In this document: piece after piece, positions 1 to 5,053 of the stretch
How positions within the stretch are numbered: the stretch's first letter is position 1
Layout of the letters: each line of letters begins with the position of its first letter
Notes under the pieces: generated by a model
The model's database searches: none
Told to the model about the DNA's origin: nothing
Seen by the model: only the letters and a program-made list of their open reading frames with translations
Assembly (NCBI GenBank): GCA_007120915.1
Contig: SKMT01000100.1
Coordinates: 1-5,053 of the forward strand
Origin: Myxococcales bacterium
Lineage (GTDB): Bacteria; Myxococcota_A; Bradymonadia; Bradymonadales; Bradymonadaceae
Direction of reading: 5' to 3'
Length of the DNA stretch: 5,053 nt
Program-made: the position numbers and the translations under genes

Positions 1-564
1 CAGGACCGGGGAGTGGTCTGGCGCCAGACGACGGCGAAGACGCCGGTGATGGATGGACCGCTGAGCAAGAAGGCGTTCGAAGAACGTCTGGAGCGGTTTT
101 ACTTCCCCTACCACGAGGTGTTGGAGCGGGAAGTGGAACGTGTTCGCTCCGAATTCGGCTACTGTGTGTTGATCGATGGGCACTCGATGCCGTCGACGGG
201 GCGCAAAGGCCACAGCGATCCGGGGGCGCGCCGCGCAGAAATCGTGCCCGGCGACGTCGACGGTGAGGCATGCGACCGCACGGTGCGCTGGATGATCGAG
301 GAGCACTTCCGAGACGCCGGGTTCAGCGTGCGTTCCAACGAGCCGTACAAGGGCGGGTGGATCACCCGTAAGTTCGGTCGTCCCAACAAGGGGCTTCACG
401 CCATCCAGATCGAGGTGCGCCGCGATCTGTACATGAACGAGCGCACCTTCAAGATCCGGCGATCCGGCCTGGAGCAGTTGGCGTCGGTGTGTGAGGAGTT
501 GCTGCCGCGATGTACGGACTTCGATGAAAAGGCGCTGCGGCCGACCCGGGGCACGCGTTACTGA
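1..564 (+). CDS. N-formylglutamate amidohydrolase family protein, 5'-truncated by window edge
   Basis: The reading frame is open from base 1 and ends at TGA 562-564, so 187 residues are visible and the start lies outside the window; the GTG at 13 is internal, because family-like residues (DRGVVWR) run through it. The family hydrolyses N-formyl-L-glutamate to glutamate and formate, the last step of one histidine-degradation route (HutG type), in the cytoplasm. Family marks seen: FPYHEVLE at bases 91-114; the metal-ligand-type motif IDGHSMPS at about 172-195; SDPGARRAEIVPGD at about 217-258; and the C-terminal signature NEPYKGGWITRKFGRPNKG followed by HAIQIEVRRDLYMNE at about 337-438. Members are usually about 250-280 residues, so perhaps 60-90 are missing. 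No hut genes are visible, so the substrate is not proven; many family members are unassigned relatives. It converges on the next gene with a 24-base gap. Confidence 0.9.
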   Translation, partial: QDRGVVWRQTTAKTPVMDGPLSKKAFEERLERFYFPYHEVLEREVERVRSEFGYCVLIDGHSMPSTGRKGHSDPGARRAEIVPGDVDGEACDRTVRWMIEEHFRDAGFSVRSNEPYKGGWITRKFGRPNKGLHAIQIEVRRDLYMNERTFKIRRSGLEQLASVCEELLPRCTDFDEKALRPTRGTRY

Positions 565-588
565 CGAAGAAAACCAGCGGGGGGCTGA

Positions 589-1626
589 TCAGCGATGTGC
601 ACACAGCAGGGTGGTGAGCCTGCGGCGGACCGTCTGATCGGTGGGTTCCAACTCCAGGAATCGGCGGGCGGCATCGATGGCGGTGTCGTGGTCGCTGTGG
701 CGTTGTGCGCGGCGGAAGCGACTCCGGAAGTATTCGGTGACTTCAGCGACGGCGGTGGGGGGGAGAAAACGGTTGCGGATCCGGCGCCGGGAGCGCCGTC
801 GACAAAGCAACTCGAAGGTGTGCTCCAACAGCGTGCGGGCGTCGACTCCGGCGATGGTGTCGGCACGGTCGGCGGTGTCTCGAAGCTGGTGGTAGCGCCG
901 GCGGATCAGGGGGTCGTGGGCTGACCAGTGCAGTCCGAAGAAGGCAAAGGGGTCGTTCCAGCTTTCGAGCGCGGCGGGGGCGTCGACGACGAAATTCATG
1001 GCGTCGAGCGCCGCCAAAAAGGGGTTGAGCCGCCCCGGAGGAATGTCCGTGTTTCGCTGGAGGGTGGCGATGTCGAAGAACCCGGCGCGCAGGGCGATGA
1101 CGGCGCGCTGAAGATCTTCACCGGGAGCGATGCAGGTGGCCGGAGAAGGGAGGTCACTGCGAAGCCGAAGCTGTCGGCCCTCAAGTCTGCCGGGATCGAT
1201 GGAGGGGGAGGAAGGGAGTGTACACGGGCGGTTGGGCTCGGCGTTGAGCGAGCGGGCGATGTTCACGGCGAGCAATCGCCATGAAAGGGGAGGCCGATCG
1301 GCGATAAGTACGGCGCCGTCGTCGCGAAACTGTCGAATCGTAGCGGCGATGCCGAGCGAAAATGCCCGATCTTTGAATGCAAATACGAGAACAGCATCGG
1401 AGGTGTTGTGGTGAGGGCGGTGCCCGGACAGCACCAGGGGCCGGGAGGTGATAAGGGCGGGCCACAGATGCCGGAACGTCGCCGCGTCCAGCCCCCAGAG
1501 CCGGTAGATTGCCGGGGCCTGGCCGCCGGGCCAAAGAGGCTCCGCGATCAATGGTTGTGCCCTGGCGGCGCAGTTGCGTGGACCCGGAAAAAGTTGAGAT
1601 GCCACCGGTGTATCGGTGCGGTTCAT
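589..1626 (-). CDS. Hypothetical protein with degenerate J-domain-like segment and TPR-like C-terminus
   Basis: A 345-residue protein. The ATG (reverse of 1624-1626) follows AAGGGGGG (reverse of 1631-1638), a good purine-rich ribosome site. No signal peptide or membrane segment is seen, so it is probably cytoplasmic. I do not recognise residues 1-165. Residues 169-213 (EDLQRAVIALRAGFFDIATL to LDAMNFV) look all-helical and could be a small winged-helix or linker domain. Residues 224-287 read like a J-domain: DPFAFFGLHWSAHDPLIRRR and YHQL, then a helix ending in an Arg-rich RRRSRRRIRNRF, much as J-domains run from 'YxxLGl...s...IrraYrrL' to 'RxxYD'. The HPD tripeptide that stimulates Hsp70 ATPase is absent, so ordinary co-chaperone function is unlikely. 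Residues 311-345 (AIDAARRFLELEPTD and following) resemble one TPR hairpin. The function is unknown; a scaffold or regulatory role is a guess. It is divergent from the lipase. Confidence 0.72.
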   Translation of the reverse strand: MNRTDTPVASQLFPGPRNCAARAQPLIAEPLWPGGQAPAIYRLWGLDAATFRHLWPALITSRPLVLSGHRPHHNTSDAVLVFAFKDRAFSLGIAATIRQFRDDGAVLIADRPPLSWRLLAVNIARSLNAEPNRPCTLPSSPSIDPGRLEGRQLRLRSDLPSPATCIAPGEDLQRAVIALRAGFFDIATLQRNTDIPPGRLNPFLAALDAMNFVVDAPAALESWNDPFAFFGLHWSAHDPLIRRRYHQLRDTADRADTIAGVDARTLLEHTFELLCRRRSRRRIRNRFLPPTAVAEVTEYFRSRFRRAQRHSDHDTAIDAARRFLELEPTDQTVRRRLTTLLCAHR

Positions 1627-1661
1627 CGTGCCCCCCTTGCCATCGGTTGCTGCGGTGTACG

Positions 1662-1690
1662 AATGTAAACGGCAGCGCGGGGATTGCCAC
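1662..1690 (-). promoter_or_regulatory. Candidate sigma70-type promoter for the J-like gene
   Basis: On the minus strand, GTGGCA (reverse of 1685-1690) matches the -35 consensus at 4 of 6 positions. It lies 17 bases from TACATT (reverse of 1662-1667), which matches the -10 consensus at 4 of 6, including the conserved first TA and last T. Transcription would begin near 1655 and leave a leader of about 30 bases containing the ribosome site. This rests on reading by eye only. Confidence 0.28.
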
Positions 1691-1701
1691 AGGCGGAGCC
1701 A

Positions 1702-1726
1702 TTGCAGCCTGTGCAGTGACGTGCAA
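1702..1726. promoter_or_regulatory. Possible operator: TTGCA/TGCAA inverted repeat with central TGCA
   Basis: TTGCA (1702-1706) and TGCAA (1722-1726) form an inverted repeat. A third TGCA (1712-1715) sits almost at the dyad centre, so the three tetramers are spaced 9 and 10 bases apart, about one helical turn. The site overlaps the candidate lipase promoter, which would suit a dimeric regulator. A chance occurrence of such short words is a real alternative. Confidence 0.2.
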
Positions 1727-1729
1727 AAT
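1702..1729 (+). promoter_or_regulatory. Candidate promoter for the lipase gene (weak)
   Basis: TTGCAG (1702-1707; 3 of 6 matches to the -35 consensus) lies 16 bases from CAAAAT (1724-1729; 4 of 6 matches to the -10 consensus). Transcription would start near 1736, about 60 bases before the chosen ATG. The match is weak in a G+C-rich genome, and an alternative sigma factor is equally possible. Confidence 0.18.
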
Positions 1730-1781
1730 GACCGGTAGTGGTCGGTGGCGCGGGCGCACGATGGCGACGAAGTTATTTGTT

Positions 1782-1786
1782 AAGGA
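1782..1786 (+). promoter_or_regulatory. Ribosome binding site deciding the lipase start
   Basis: AAGGA lies 10 bases before the ATG at 1797. It sits inside the short peptide that would exist if translation began at 1761, which favours the later start. The spacing is at the long end, so the choice is likely rather than certain. Confidence 0.45.
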
Positions 1787-1796
1787 ATACGAGCCG

Positions 1797-2912
1797 ATGT
1801 CACATCATCAAATTTACCTGGTGCCGGGGTTTTTCGGGTTTTCGAACCTGGGTGGGATTACCTACTTTCATCACGTTCGGGAGGCGTTGGAAGATGAGTT
1901 CAAGCGCCGTGGCCACACAGCGGTCGCCCGGGGGATCAAGACGATGCCCACCGCCTCGATCCGCAGCCGGGCAGCCCGGGTGGCCGAACAGATCGCGGAG
2001 ACCGCCGGCGACGAGGGCCCGATTCACCTGATCGGACATTCGACGGGGGGGATGGATCTGCGAATGTTGACGAAGCCGGGGGTGGACCTGAACACGGAGG
2101 TCGACGTCGAATCGCTGATGGAGCGCGTGGAGAGCGTGGTCACCGTGTCCACCCCTCACATGGGTACGCCCATCGCCGCGATCTTCAACAGTCTGTTCGG
2201 GCAGCGGATTTTGTGGGCGCTGTCGCTGGGGACAATCTACAGTCTGCGGTTCGGGCGGCTGCCGCTTCGGGCGTTGTTTACGCTGATGGGTGTGCTCACC
2301 CGAATCGACCGGCGTCTGGGGTTGGAGAACACCATCCTGGAGCAGTTTCACCGGGAGCTGTTCGCTGACTTCGGCGCCGATCGAGGCGTCGAGATCAGCG
2401 AGTTTCTCAGTTGTATCCGCACCGACCGATCGGTGGTGGGCCAATTGACGGCGGGCTCGGTGGACCTGTTTAACGCGACGACGACGGCGCGGGATTCAGT
2501 GCGCTACGGCTGTGTAATAACCCGGGCGCCGGGGATTTCGCTGAAGGCGGCGACGTCGGTGAGGTTCGACATCTACGCGCAGGCGTCGCATGTGGTGTTT
2601 CGGATGCTGCAGATGCTGACGGCCCGCCAGAGCCATTACTTCGATATCCATCCCGGCCAGGAGCGCAAGCTGGAGAAAGCCTACGGTGGGATGCCCACGC
2701 CGCGGTCGAACGACGGGGTGGTGCCGACGCTGTCGCAGGTCAGAGGCGAGATCATTCACGTCGCCTGGGCGGACCACCTGGATGTGTGTGGGCACTTCCG
2801 GGACCCGAAGCACGACCCGCCGCATGTGGACTGGTTTGTGTCGGGCTCGGAGTTTCGTCGCCCTCAGTTCGATCAGCTCTGGTCGGATGTGGCGGCGTTT
2901 CTGTTGGAGTGA
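1797..2912 (+). CDS. Alpha/beta-hydrolase-fold lipase/esterase (triacylglycerol lipase-like)
   Basis: A 371-residue protein with the alpha/beta-hydrolase layout of true bacterial lipases. Residues 6-14 (IYLVPGFFG) form the first core strand and oxyanion-hole loop. Residues 78-85 (LIGHSTGG) form the nucleophile elbow with Ser82. VSTPHMGTP (117-125) is the lipase-type segment after the elbow. A long helical stretch (about 130-290) probably carries the lid. Asp306 in SNDGVVP and His327 in ADHLDV complete the likely triad; ADHLD closely resembles the His motif of bacterial lipases. There is no signal peptide or lipobox, so it is probably cytoplasmic, acting on esters or intracellular lipid. The ATG at 1797 was chosen because AAGGA (1782-1786) precedes it and the hydrolase fold begins at once. 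The in-frame ATG at 1761 would add 12 residues but lacks a clear ribosome site. Exact substrate unknown. Confidence 0.88.
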   Translation: MSHHQIYLVPGFFGFSNLGGITYFHHVREALEDEFKRRGHTAVARGIKTMPTASIRSRAARVAEQIAETAGDEGPIHLIGHSTGGMDLRMLTKPGVDLNTEVDVESLMERVESVVTVSTPHMGTPIAAIFNSLFGQRILWALSLGTIYSLRFGRLPLRALFTLMGVLTRIDRRLGLENTILEQFHRELFADFGADRGVEISEFLSCIRTDRSVVGQLTAGSVDLFNATTTARDSVRYGCVITRAPGISLKAATSVRFDIYAQASHVVFRMLQMLTARQSHYFDIHPGQERKLEKAYGGMPTPRSNDGVVPTLSQVRGEIIHVAWADHLDVCGHFRDPKHDPPHVDWFVSGSEFRRPQFDQLWSDVAAFLLE

Positions 2913-2915
2913 GGC

Positions 2916-2987
2916 GGGTGGTCGGTGTTGGGTGTTGGGTGGTCGGTGGTGTTGGGTGTTGGGTGTTGGGTGGTCGGTGGTGGGTGG
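2916..2987. repeat. G-rich heptamer repeat, TGTTGGG/TGGTCGG, with G-quadruplex potential
   Basis: This begins four bases after the lipase stop. TGTTGGG occurs five times, in a block of two (2926-2939) and a block of three (2950-2970). The blocks are framed by the related TGGTCGG at 2919, 2940 and 2971; after the second and third of these there is an extra TGG. Viewed otherwise, the 12-mer GGGTGGTCGGTG recurs at 2916, 2937 and 2968. Seven GGG runs lie on the plus strand; those at 2954, 2961, 2968 and 2982 are separated by loops of 4, 4 and 11 bases, fitting a three-tetrad G-quadruplex in DNA or in the lipase 3' transcript. No coding gene is supported here in any frame. Confidence 0.85.
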
Positions 2988-2999
2988 CTCGACCGGTAG

Positions 3000-3031
3000 C
3001 CCCGGGCCAGGCGTTGTTTGCGTGCCCGGGG
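3000..3031. repeat. Perfect 8-bp GC inverted repeat; possible end of the lipase transcript
   Basis: CCCCGGGC (3000-3007) is the exact reverse complement of GCCCGGGG (3024-3031), with a 16-base loop. The stem is very stable and lies about 90 bases after the lipase stop. No run of T follows on the plus strand (GACTGAGGTGATGG), so it is not a standard intrinsic terminator. It may protect the 3' end, pause polymerase or be the 5' part of a leader RNA. Each arm also contains the palindrome CCCGGG. Confidence 0.4.
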
Positions 3032-3046
3032 GACTGAGGTGATGGA

Positions 3047-3116
3047 AGCGGAAACCATTCAGATGGCGGTCGGGATGGCTTGCAACCCGAAAGGGGTGTA
3101 GGTACGGTGAGCCGCT
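3047..3116 (+). other. Possible structured 5' leader element, class not recognised
   Basis: AGCGG (3047-3051) and CCGCT (3112-3116) can close a helix around a hairpin CCAT-TCAG-ATGG (3055-3066) and a second hairpin built on CCC (3086-3088). CCC can pair with GGG at 3093-3095 across a GAAA tetraloop, or with CGGG at 3071-3074 through CCCG (3086-3089); the two pairings exclude each other. The block ends about 40 bases before the lipoprotein ATG. AAACCATTC and GTAGGTA faintly recall cyclic-di-GMP-I riboswitches, but the conserved core GGGACGCAAAGCC is missing, so I do not assign that class. If the promoter at 3080-3108 is real, this block is not a leader at all. Confidence 0.22.
3080..3108 (+). 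promoter_or_regulatory. Candidate promoter for the lipoprotein gene
   Basis: TTGCAA (3080-3085; 4 of 6 matches to the -35 consensus) lies 17 bases before TACGGT (3103-3108), which keeps the most conserved -10 positions (TA and final T; 3 of 6). Initiation would fall near 3115, leaving a leader of about 42 bases. It is weak but well spaced, and it competes with the structured-leader reading of the same bases. Confidence 0.25.
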
Positions 3117-3142
3117 GAAAAATCGGCAGTTTGAACCCCCCT

Positions 3143-3148
3143 TGGAAG
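3143..3148 (+). promoter_or_regulatory. Ribosome binding site of the lipoprotein gene
   Basis: GGAAGG is followed by an 8-base spacer (TACAACG plus one more base by this count) before the ATG at 3157. It fixes the start, and the lipoprotein signal peptide begins at that ATG. A C-run directly upstream (3136-3141) could weakly mask neighbouring purines. Confidence 0.6.
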
Positions 3149-3156
3149 GTACAACG

Positions 3157-5053
3157 ATGAGACGCTTGGCAGTGGTAGTTGCAACGGTGGCAACGGTGTT
3201 GGTCGGGCTGGCGAGTGCCGTTGGCTGTGGCAATGGAATCGGCGGGTCGGAGCTTCCCGAGTTGCGGGTGGAAGACAACGAGATCGAGTTGTCGGAGATG
3301 AACCCCAACGGCAGCCGGTCGCAGACGCAGCTTCAGCTCGAGAACGACGGTGACGGCGAGATGGAGGTGCGCAGCATCGAGTGGCTCGATCAGCCGGGGC
3401 GCGTGGAGGCGTATCACCGCAGCGATGATCTGGCCGGGGAGAGCTGTTCGAGCAGCGATGACTGCCCCGGTGACAGCCTCTGTTTGACGCAGGCCAATGA
3501 CTGTGTGGAGCCGGGTTTTCGGGATCTGTCGGGCAGCTATGCGCGGGGGTCGACCTTCGATCAGAGCCTGATGATCACCGATGAAGATGGGCCGGTGGAG
3601 TGTCCGCAGCCCCCGGAGGGCGAGGATGTTCCGGTGAACTACTGCGGTGCCATTGAGGTGGAGACCAACGCGTCGAACGACGGAGAAAACGTCGAGGACG
3701 GCAACGTAACGTTCTACATCGTCAGCGACGGCTCCAGCGGGATCTTCGCACTTTCAGATACGTGGATCGAATTTACGTTCGCGGCCTTCGGGGCGACGCA
3801 GACGAAGCAGTTCGACATTATCAACGAGGCGGAGGCGCCGCTTGAGATCGATGACATGCACGTGGACGCGGTGCCGCACTGGTTTGAGTTCATCCCGGAG
3901 AACCCGGATGTGGAGTTCGTCAATGACCTTGTGGTCGAAGGCAACTCCAGTGAGACGATCACCATCGAGATGACACCGCCGCCGCTGGACGATCTGGACG
4001 AGGATGAAGAAGAGGAGATGGAGATCGAAGAGCAGGTGGGCGTGACGTTTGAGAGCTCGTCGATCGACGTGGAGCAGGCGCTGACCATCGATGTGACCAG
4101 CGGGCCCGGAAACGTGCCGGTGATCGACGTGGAGCCACAGCAGTTGAGCTTCGATGAGAATCCGGTGCAGACGCTGTCGGTGTTCAACCACGGCGAGGCG
4201 ACGCTGTCGGTGCGCAACATGGATGTGCGCCCCACCAGCCCGCCGGTGCAGGACGCCTACAGCGTGACCCACAACGGCCAGCAGATGCTGGAGTCCGACC
4301 CGGACAGTGTGACCATTCCCGCCAGCGACGGTGAAGAGCCGACGGTCGAAGAGTTCGACGTGGAGCTGGTCGACCCGGATGCCGCCGAGACGTTGATCGG
4401 TGAGCTGAGGGTGCACCACAACGACGAGATTTCGGAGAGTCCGCTGTCGGTGGCGCTTCTGGGTGATGCCGGGGATGTGGCCGTCGGTGAAGTCGCGCCG
4501 TCGACGACGGATATGCGAGCCAATGATTCTCAGGAGCGTTACCTGGTGGTCAGCAACAGCGGCAACGCCGACCTGGAGATCGACGAGCTGGACATCAGCC
4601 CGGGGTCGACCACGGATGTCGATTCCTATGAGTTCGAGACCTATCCGCAGGGCGAGCCGGTCGAAGATGTGGTCGTTGCCCCCGGAGCGTTGCAGCAGTT
4701 GCGGGTGAGCTACGAAGGGGATGCGGACGAGGAGATGGACCAGGACCTGGATGTCGATGTGGTATCGAATCACGCCGGCGTCAGCTCGGCGATGCACTTC
4801 AACATCCGGAACCGACGCATCGATAGCACTACGGAGATGGACATCAGCATCGCCCCGGGTTTTCCGGATACGGCGCTGGTCGGCGAGCAGACGTCGTTTG
4901 CGGTCGTCGACGACGCGGAGGTGGGTCGTATCGACTACGCCTCCTGGTATCTGCTTGATCGGCCCGAGGGAAGCGAAGCGGTGCTGGAGGGAGCCGGCGA
5001 GCAGAGTACTTTTGTGCCCGATGTCGCCGGAGACTATCGAATCTCGGTGGTCG
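3157..5053 (+). CDS. Acidic multi-domain lipoprotein (ASH-like repeats, Cys motif, PKD-like domain), 3'-truncated
   Basis: The frame is open without a stop from ATG 3157 to the right edge, giving 632 residues; the C-terminus lies outside. Residues 1-24 are a lipoprotein signal: MRR, a hydrophobic stretch, then AVGC with Cys24 as the likely lipidated residue (the -3 Ala is less usual than Leu). Next come ASH-like ('choice-of-anchor D') beta domains, each with a '...L.v.N.G...L.i..i...' core, at about 33-78 (LQLENDGDGEMEV), 201-245 (FDIINEAEAPLEI), 320-358 (LSVFNHGEATLSV) and 439-485 (LVVSNSGNADLEI). The first and second are separated by a Cys motif (Cys97, 103, 109, 116) and two further Cys (149, 163). 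Residues 278-292 are almost all Asp/Glu. From about 561 a PKD-like domain begins, with YASWYLLDRPEGS (594-606) and FVPDVAGDY (619-627). Probably on the outer membrane or cell surface, in structural, adhesive or protein-binding roles; no enzymatic residues are seen. An alternative reading is any Ig-like surface scaffold. Confidence 0.88.
   Translation, partial: MRRLAVVVATVATVLVGLASAVGCGNGIGGSELPELRVEDNEIELSEMNPNGSRSQTQLQLENDGDGEMEVRSIEWLDQPGRVEAYHRSDDLAGESCSSSDDCPGDSLCLTQANDCVEPGFRDLSGSYARGSTFDQSLMITDEDGPVECPQPPEGEDVPVNYCGAIEVETNASNDGENVEDGNVTFYIVSDGSSGIFALSDTWIEFTFAAFGATQTKQFDIINEAEAPLEIDDMHVDAVPHWFEFIPENPDVEFVNDLVVEGNSSETITIEMTPPPLDDLDEDEEEEMEIEEQVGVTFESSSIDVEQALTIDVTSGPGNVPVIDVEPQQLSFDENPVQTLSVFNHGEATLSVRNMDVRPTSPPVQDAYSVTHNGQQMLESDPDSVTIPASDGEEPTVEEFDVELVDPDAAETLIGELRVHHNDEISESPLSVALLGDAGDVAVGEVAPSTTDMRANDSQERYLVVSNSGNADLEIDELDISPGSTTDVDSYEFETYPQGEPVEDVVVAPGALQQLRVSYEGDADEEMDQDLDVDVVSNHAGVSSAMHFNIRNRRIDSTTEMDISIAPGFPDTALVGEQTSFAVVDDAEVGRIDYASWYLLDRPEGSEAVLEGAGEQSTFVPDVAGDYRISVV

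Larger units (their letters stand above)
1627..1796. promoter_or_regulatory. Divergent intergenic/promoter region
   Basis: These 170 bases separate two divergently transcribed genes and so must carry both promoters, unless the lipase starts further upstream. The region holds the candidate minus promoter (1662-1690), the candidate plus promoter (1702-1729), three phased TGCA tetramers (1703, 1712, 1722) and a small hairpin GACC-GGTAGT-GGTC (1730-1743). An open frame runs through it in the lipase phase, but nothing lipase-like precedes residue 1 of the chosen start. Confidence 0.5.

Noticed and set aside
565..588. Terminator between the two convergent genes
   Set aside because: The 24-base gap has no stem long enough and no T-run on either strand.
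595..1414. Plus-strand open frames opposite the J-like gene
   Set aside because: Several overlapping Gly/Val/Arg-rich frames with no recognisable domain; they are the usual result of G+C-rich third positions on the opposite strand.
1509..1796. N-terminal extension of the lipase to the ATG at 1509
   Set aside because: The extra 96 residues overlap the start of the divergent gene, are Arg/Cys-rich without lipase features, and lack a ribosome site; the hydrolase fold begins right after 1797.
3031..3055. Hammerhead ribozyme-like core (CTGAGGTGATGG...GGAAAC)
   Set aside because: The invariant CTGATGA is interrupted and the expected flanking stems cannot be drawn.
2496..3417. Minus-strand open frames crossing the repeat (Pro/Thr/His/Gln/Asn-rich protein)
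   Set aside because: The PTTQHPTPNT-like composition is only the translated heptamer repeat, and the frames overlap the lipase end and lipoprotein start antisense.
3754..4797. A 347-codon open frame on the minus strand opposite the lipoprotein gene
   Set aside because: It is rich in His, Arg and Val in a way produced by reading Asp/Glu/Val codons backwards, shows no domain, and lies fully opposite a gene with signal peptide and repeat domains.

Overview
This 5,053-base window is high in G+C, with strong G/C preference at third codon positions. It looks like chromosomal DNA of a deltaproteobacterium-type organism (Myxococcota/Bradymonadota-like). The clues are the last gene, an acidic secreted lipoprotein that combines ASH-like ('choice-of-anchor') beta domains, a short Cys motif of the C-x5-C-x5-C type and a PKD-like domain, and the neighbouring soluble lipase and degenerate J-domain protein. 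This placement is an inference from protein style; no rRNA or other marker gene is present.

Layout, left to right. (1) Bases 1-564, plus strand: the C-terminal part of an N-formylglutamate amidohydrolase-family protein, cut by the window edge. (2) Bases 589-1626, minus strand: a 345-residue protein, convergent with gene 1, with a J-domain-like segment that lacks HPD and a TPR-like tail. (3) Bases 1627-1796: a divergent promoter region. (4) Bases 1797-2912, plus strand: a complete soluble alpha/beta-hydrolase lipase/esterase with a readable Ser-Asp-His triad. (5) Bases 2913-3156: a non-coding stretch with a G-rich heptamer repeat able to form G-quadruplexes, a perfect 8-bp GC inverted repeat, and a possible structured leader or promoter. 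(6) Bases 3157-5053, plus strand: the first 632 residues of a large lipoprotein, open at the right edge.

The genes do not form an obvious pathway or operon. Genes 1 and 2 converge, genes 2 and 3 diverge, and genes 3 and 4 are co-directional but separated by 244 bases of unusual non-coding sequence. I see no tRNA, rRNA, CRISPR array, transposase, phage gene or recognisable defence system. The parts most worth a second look are the intergenic region 2913-3156 and the HPD-less J-like protein.
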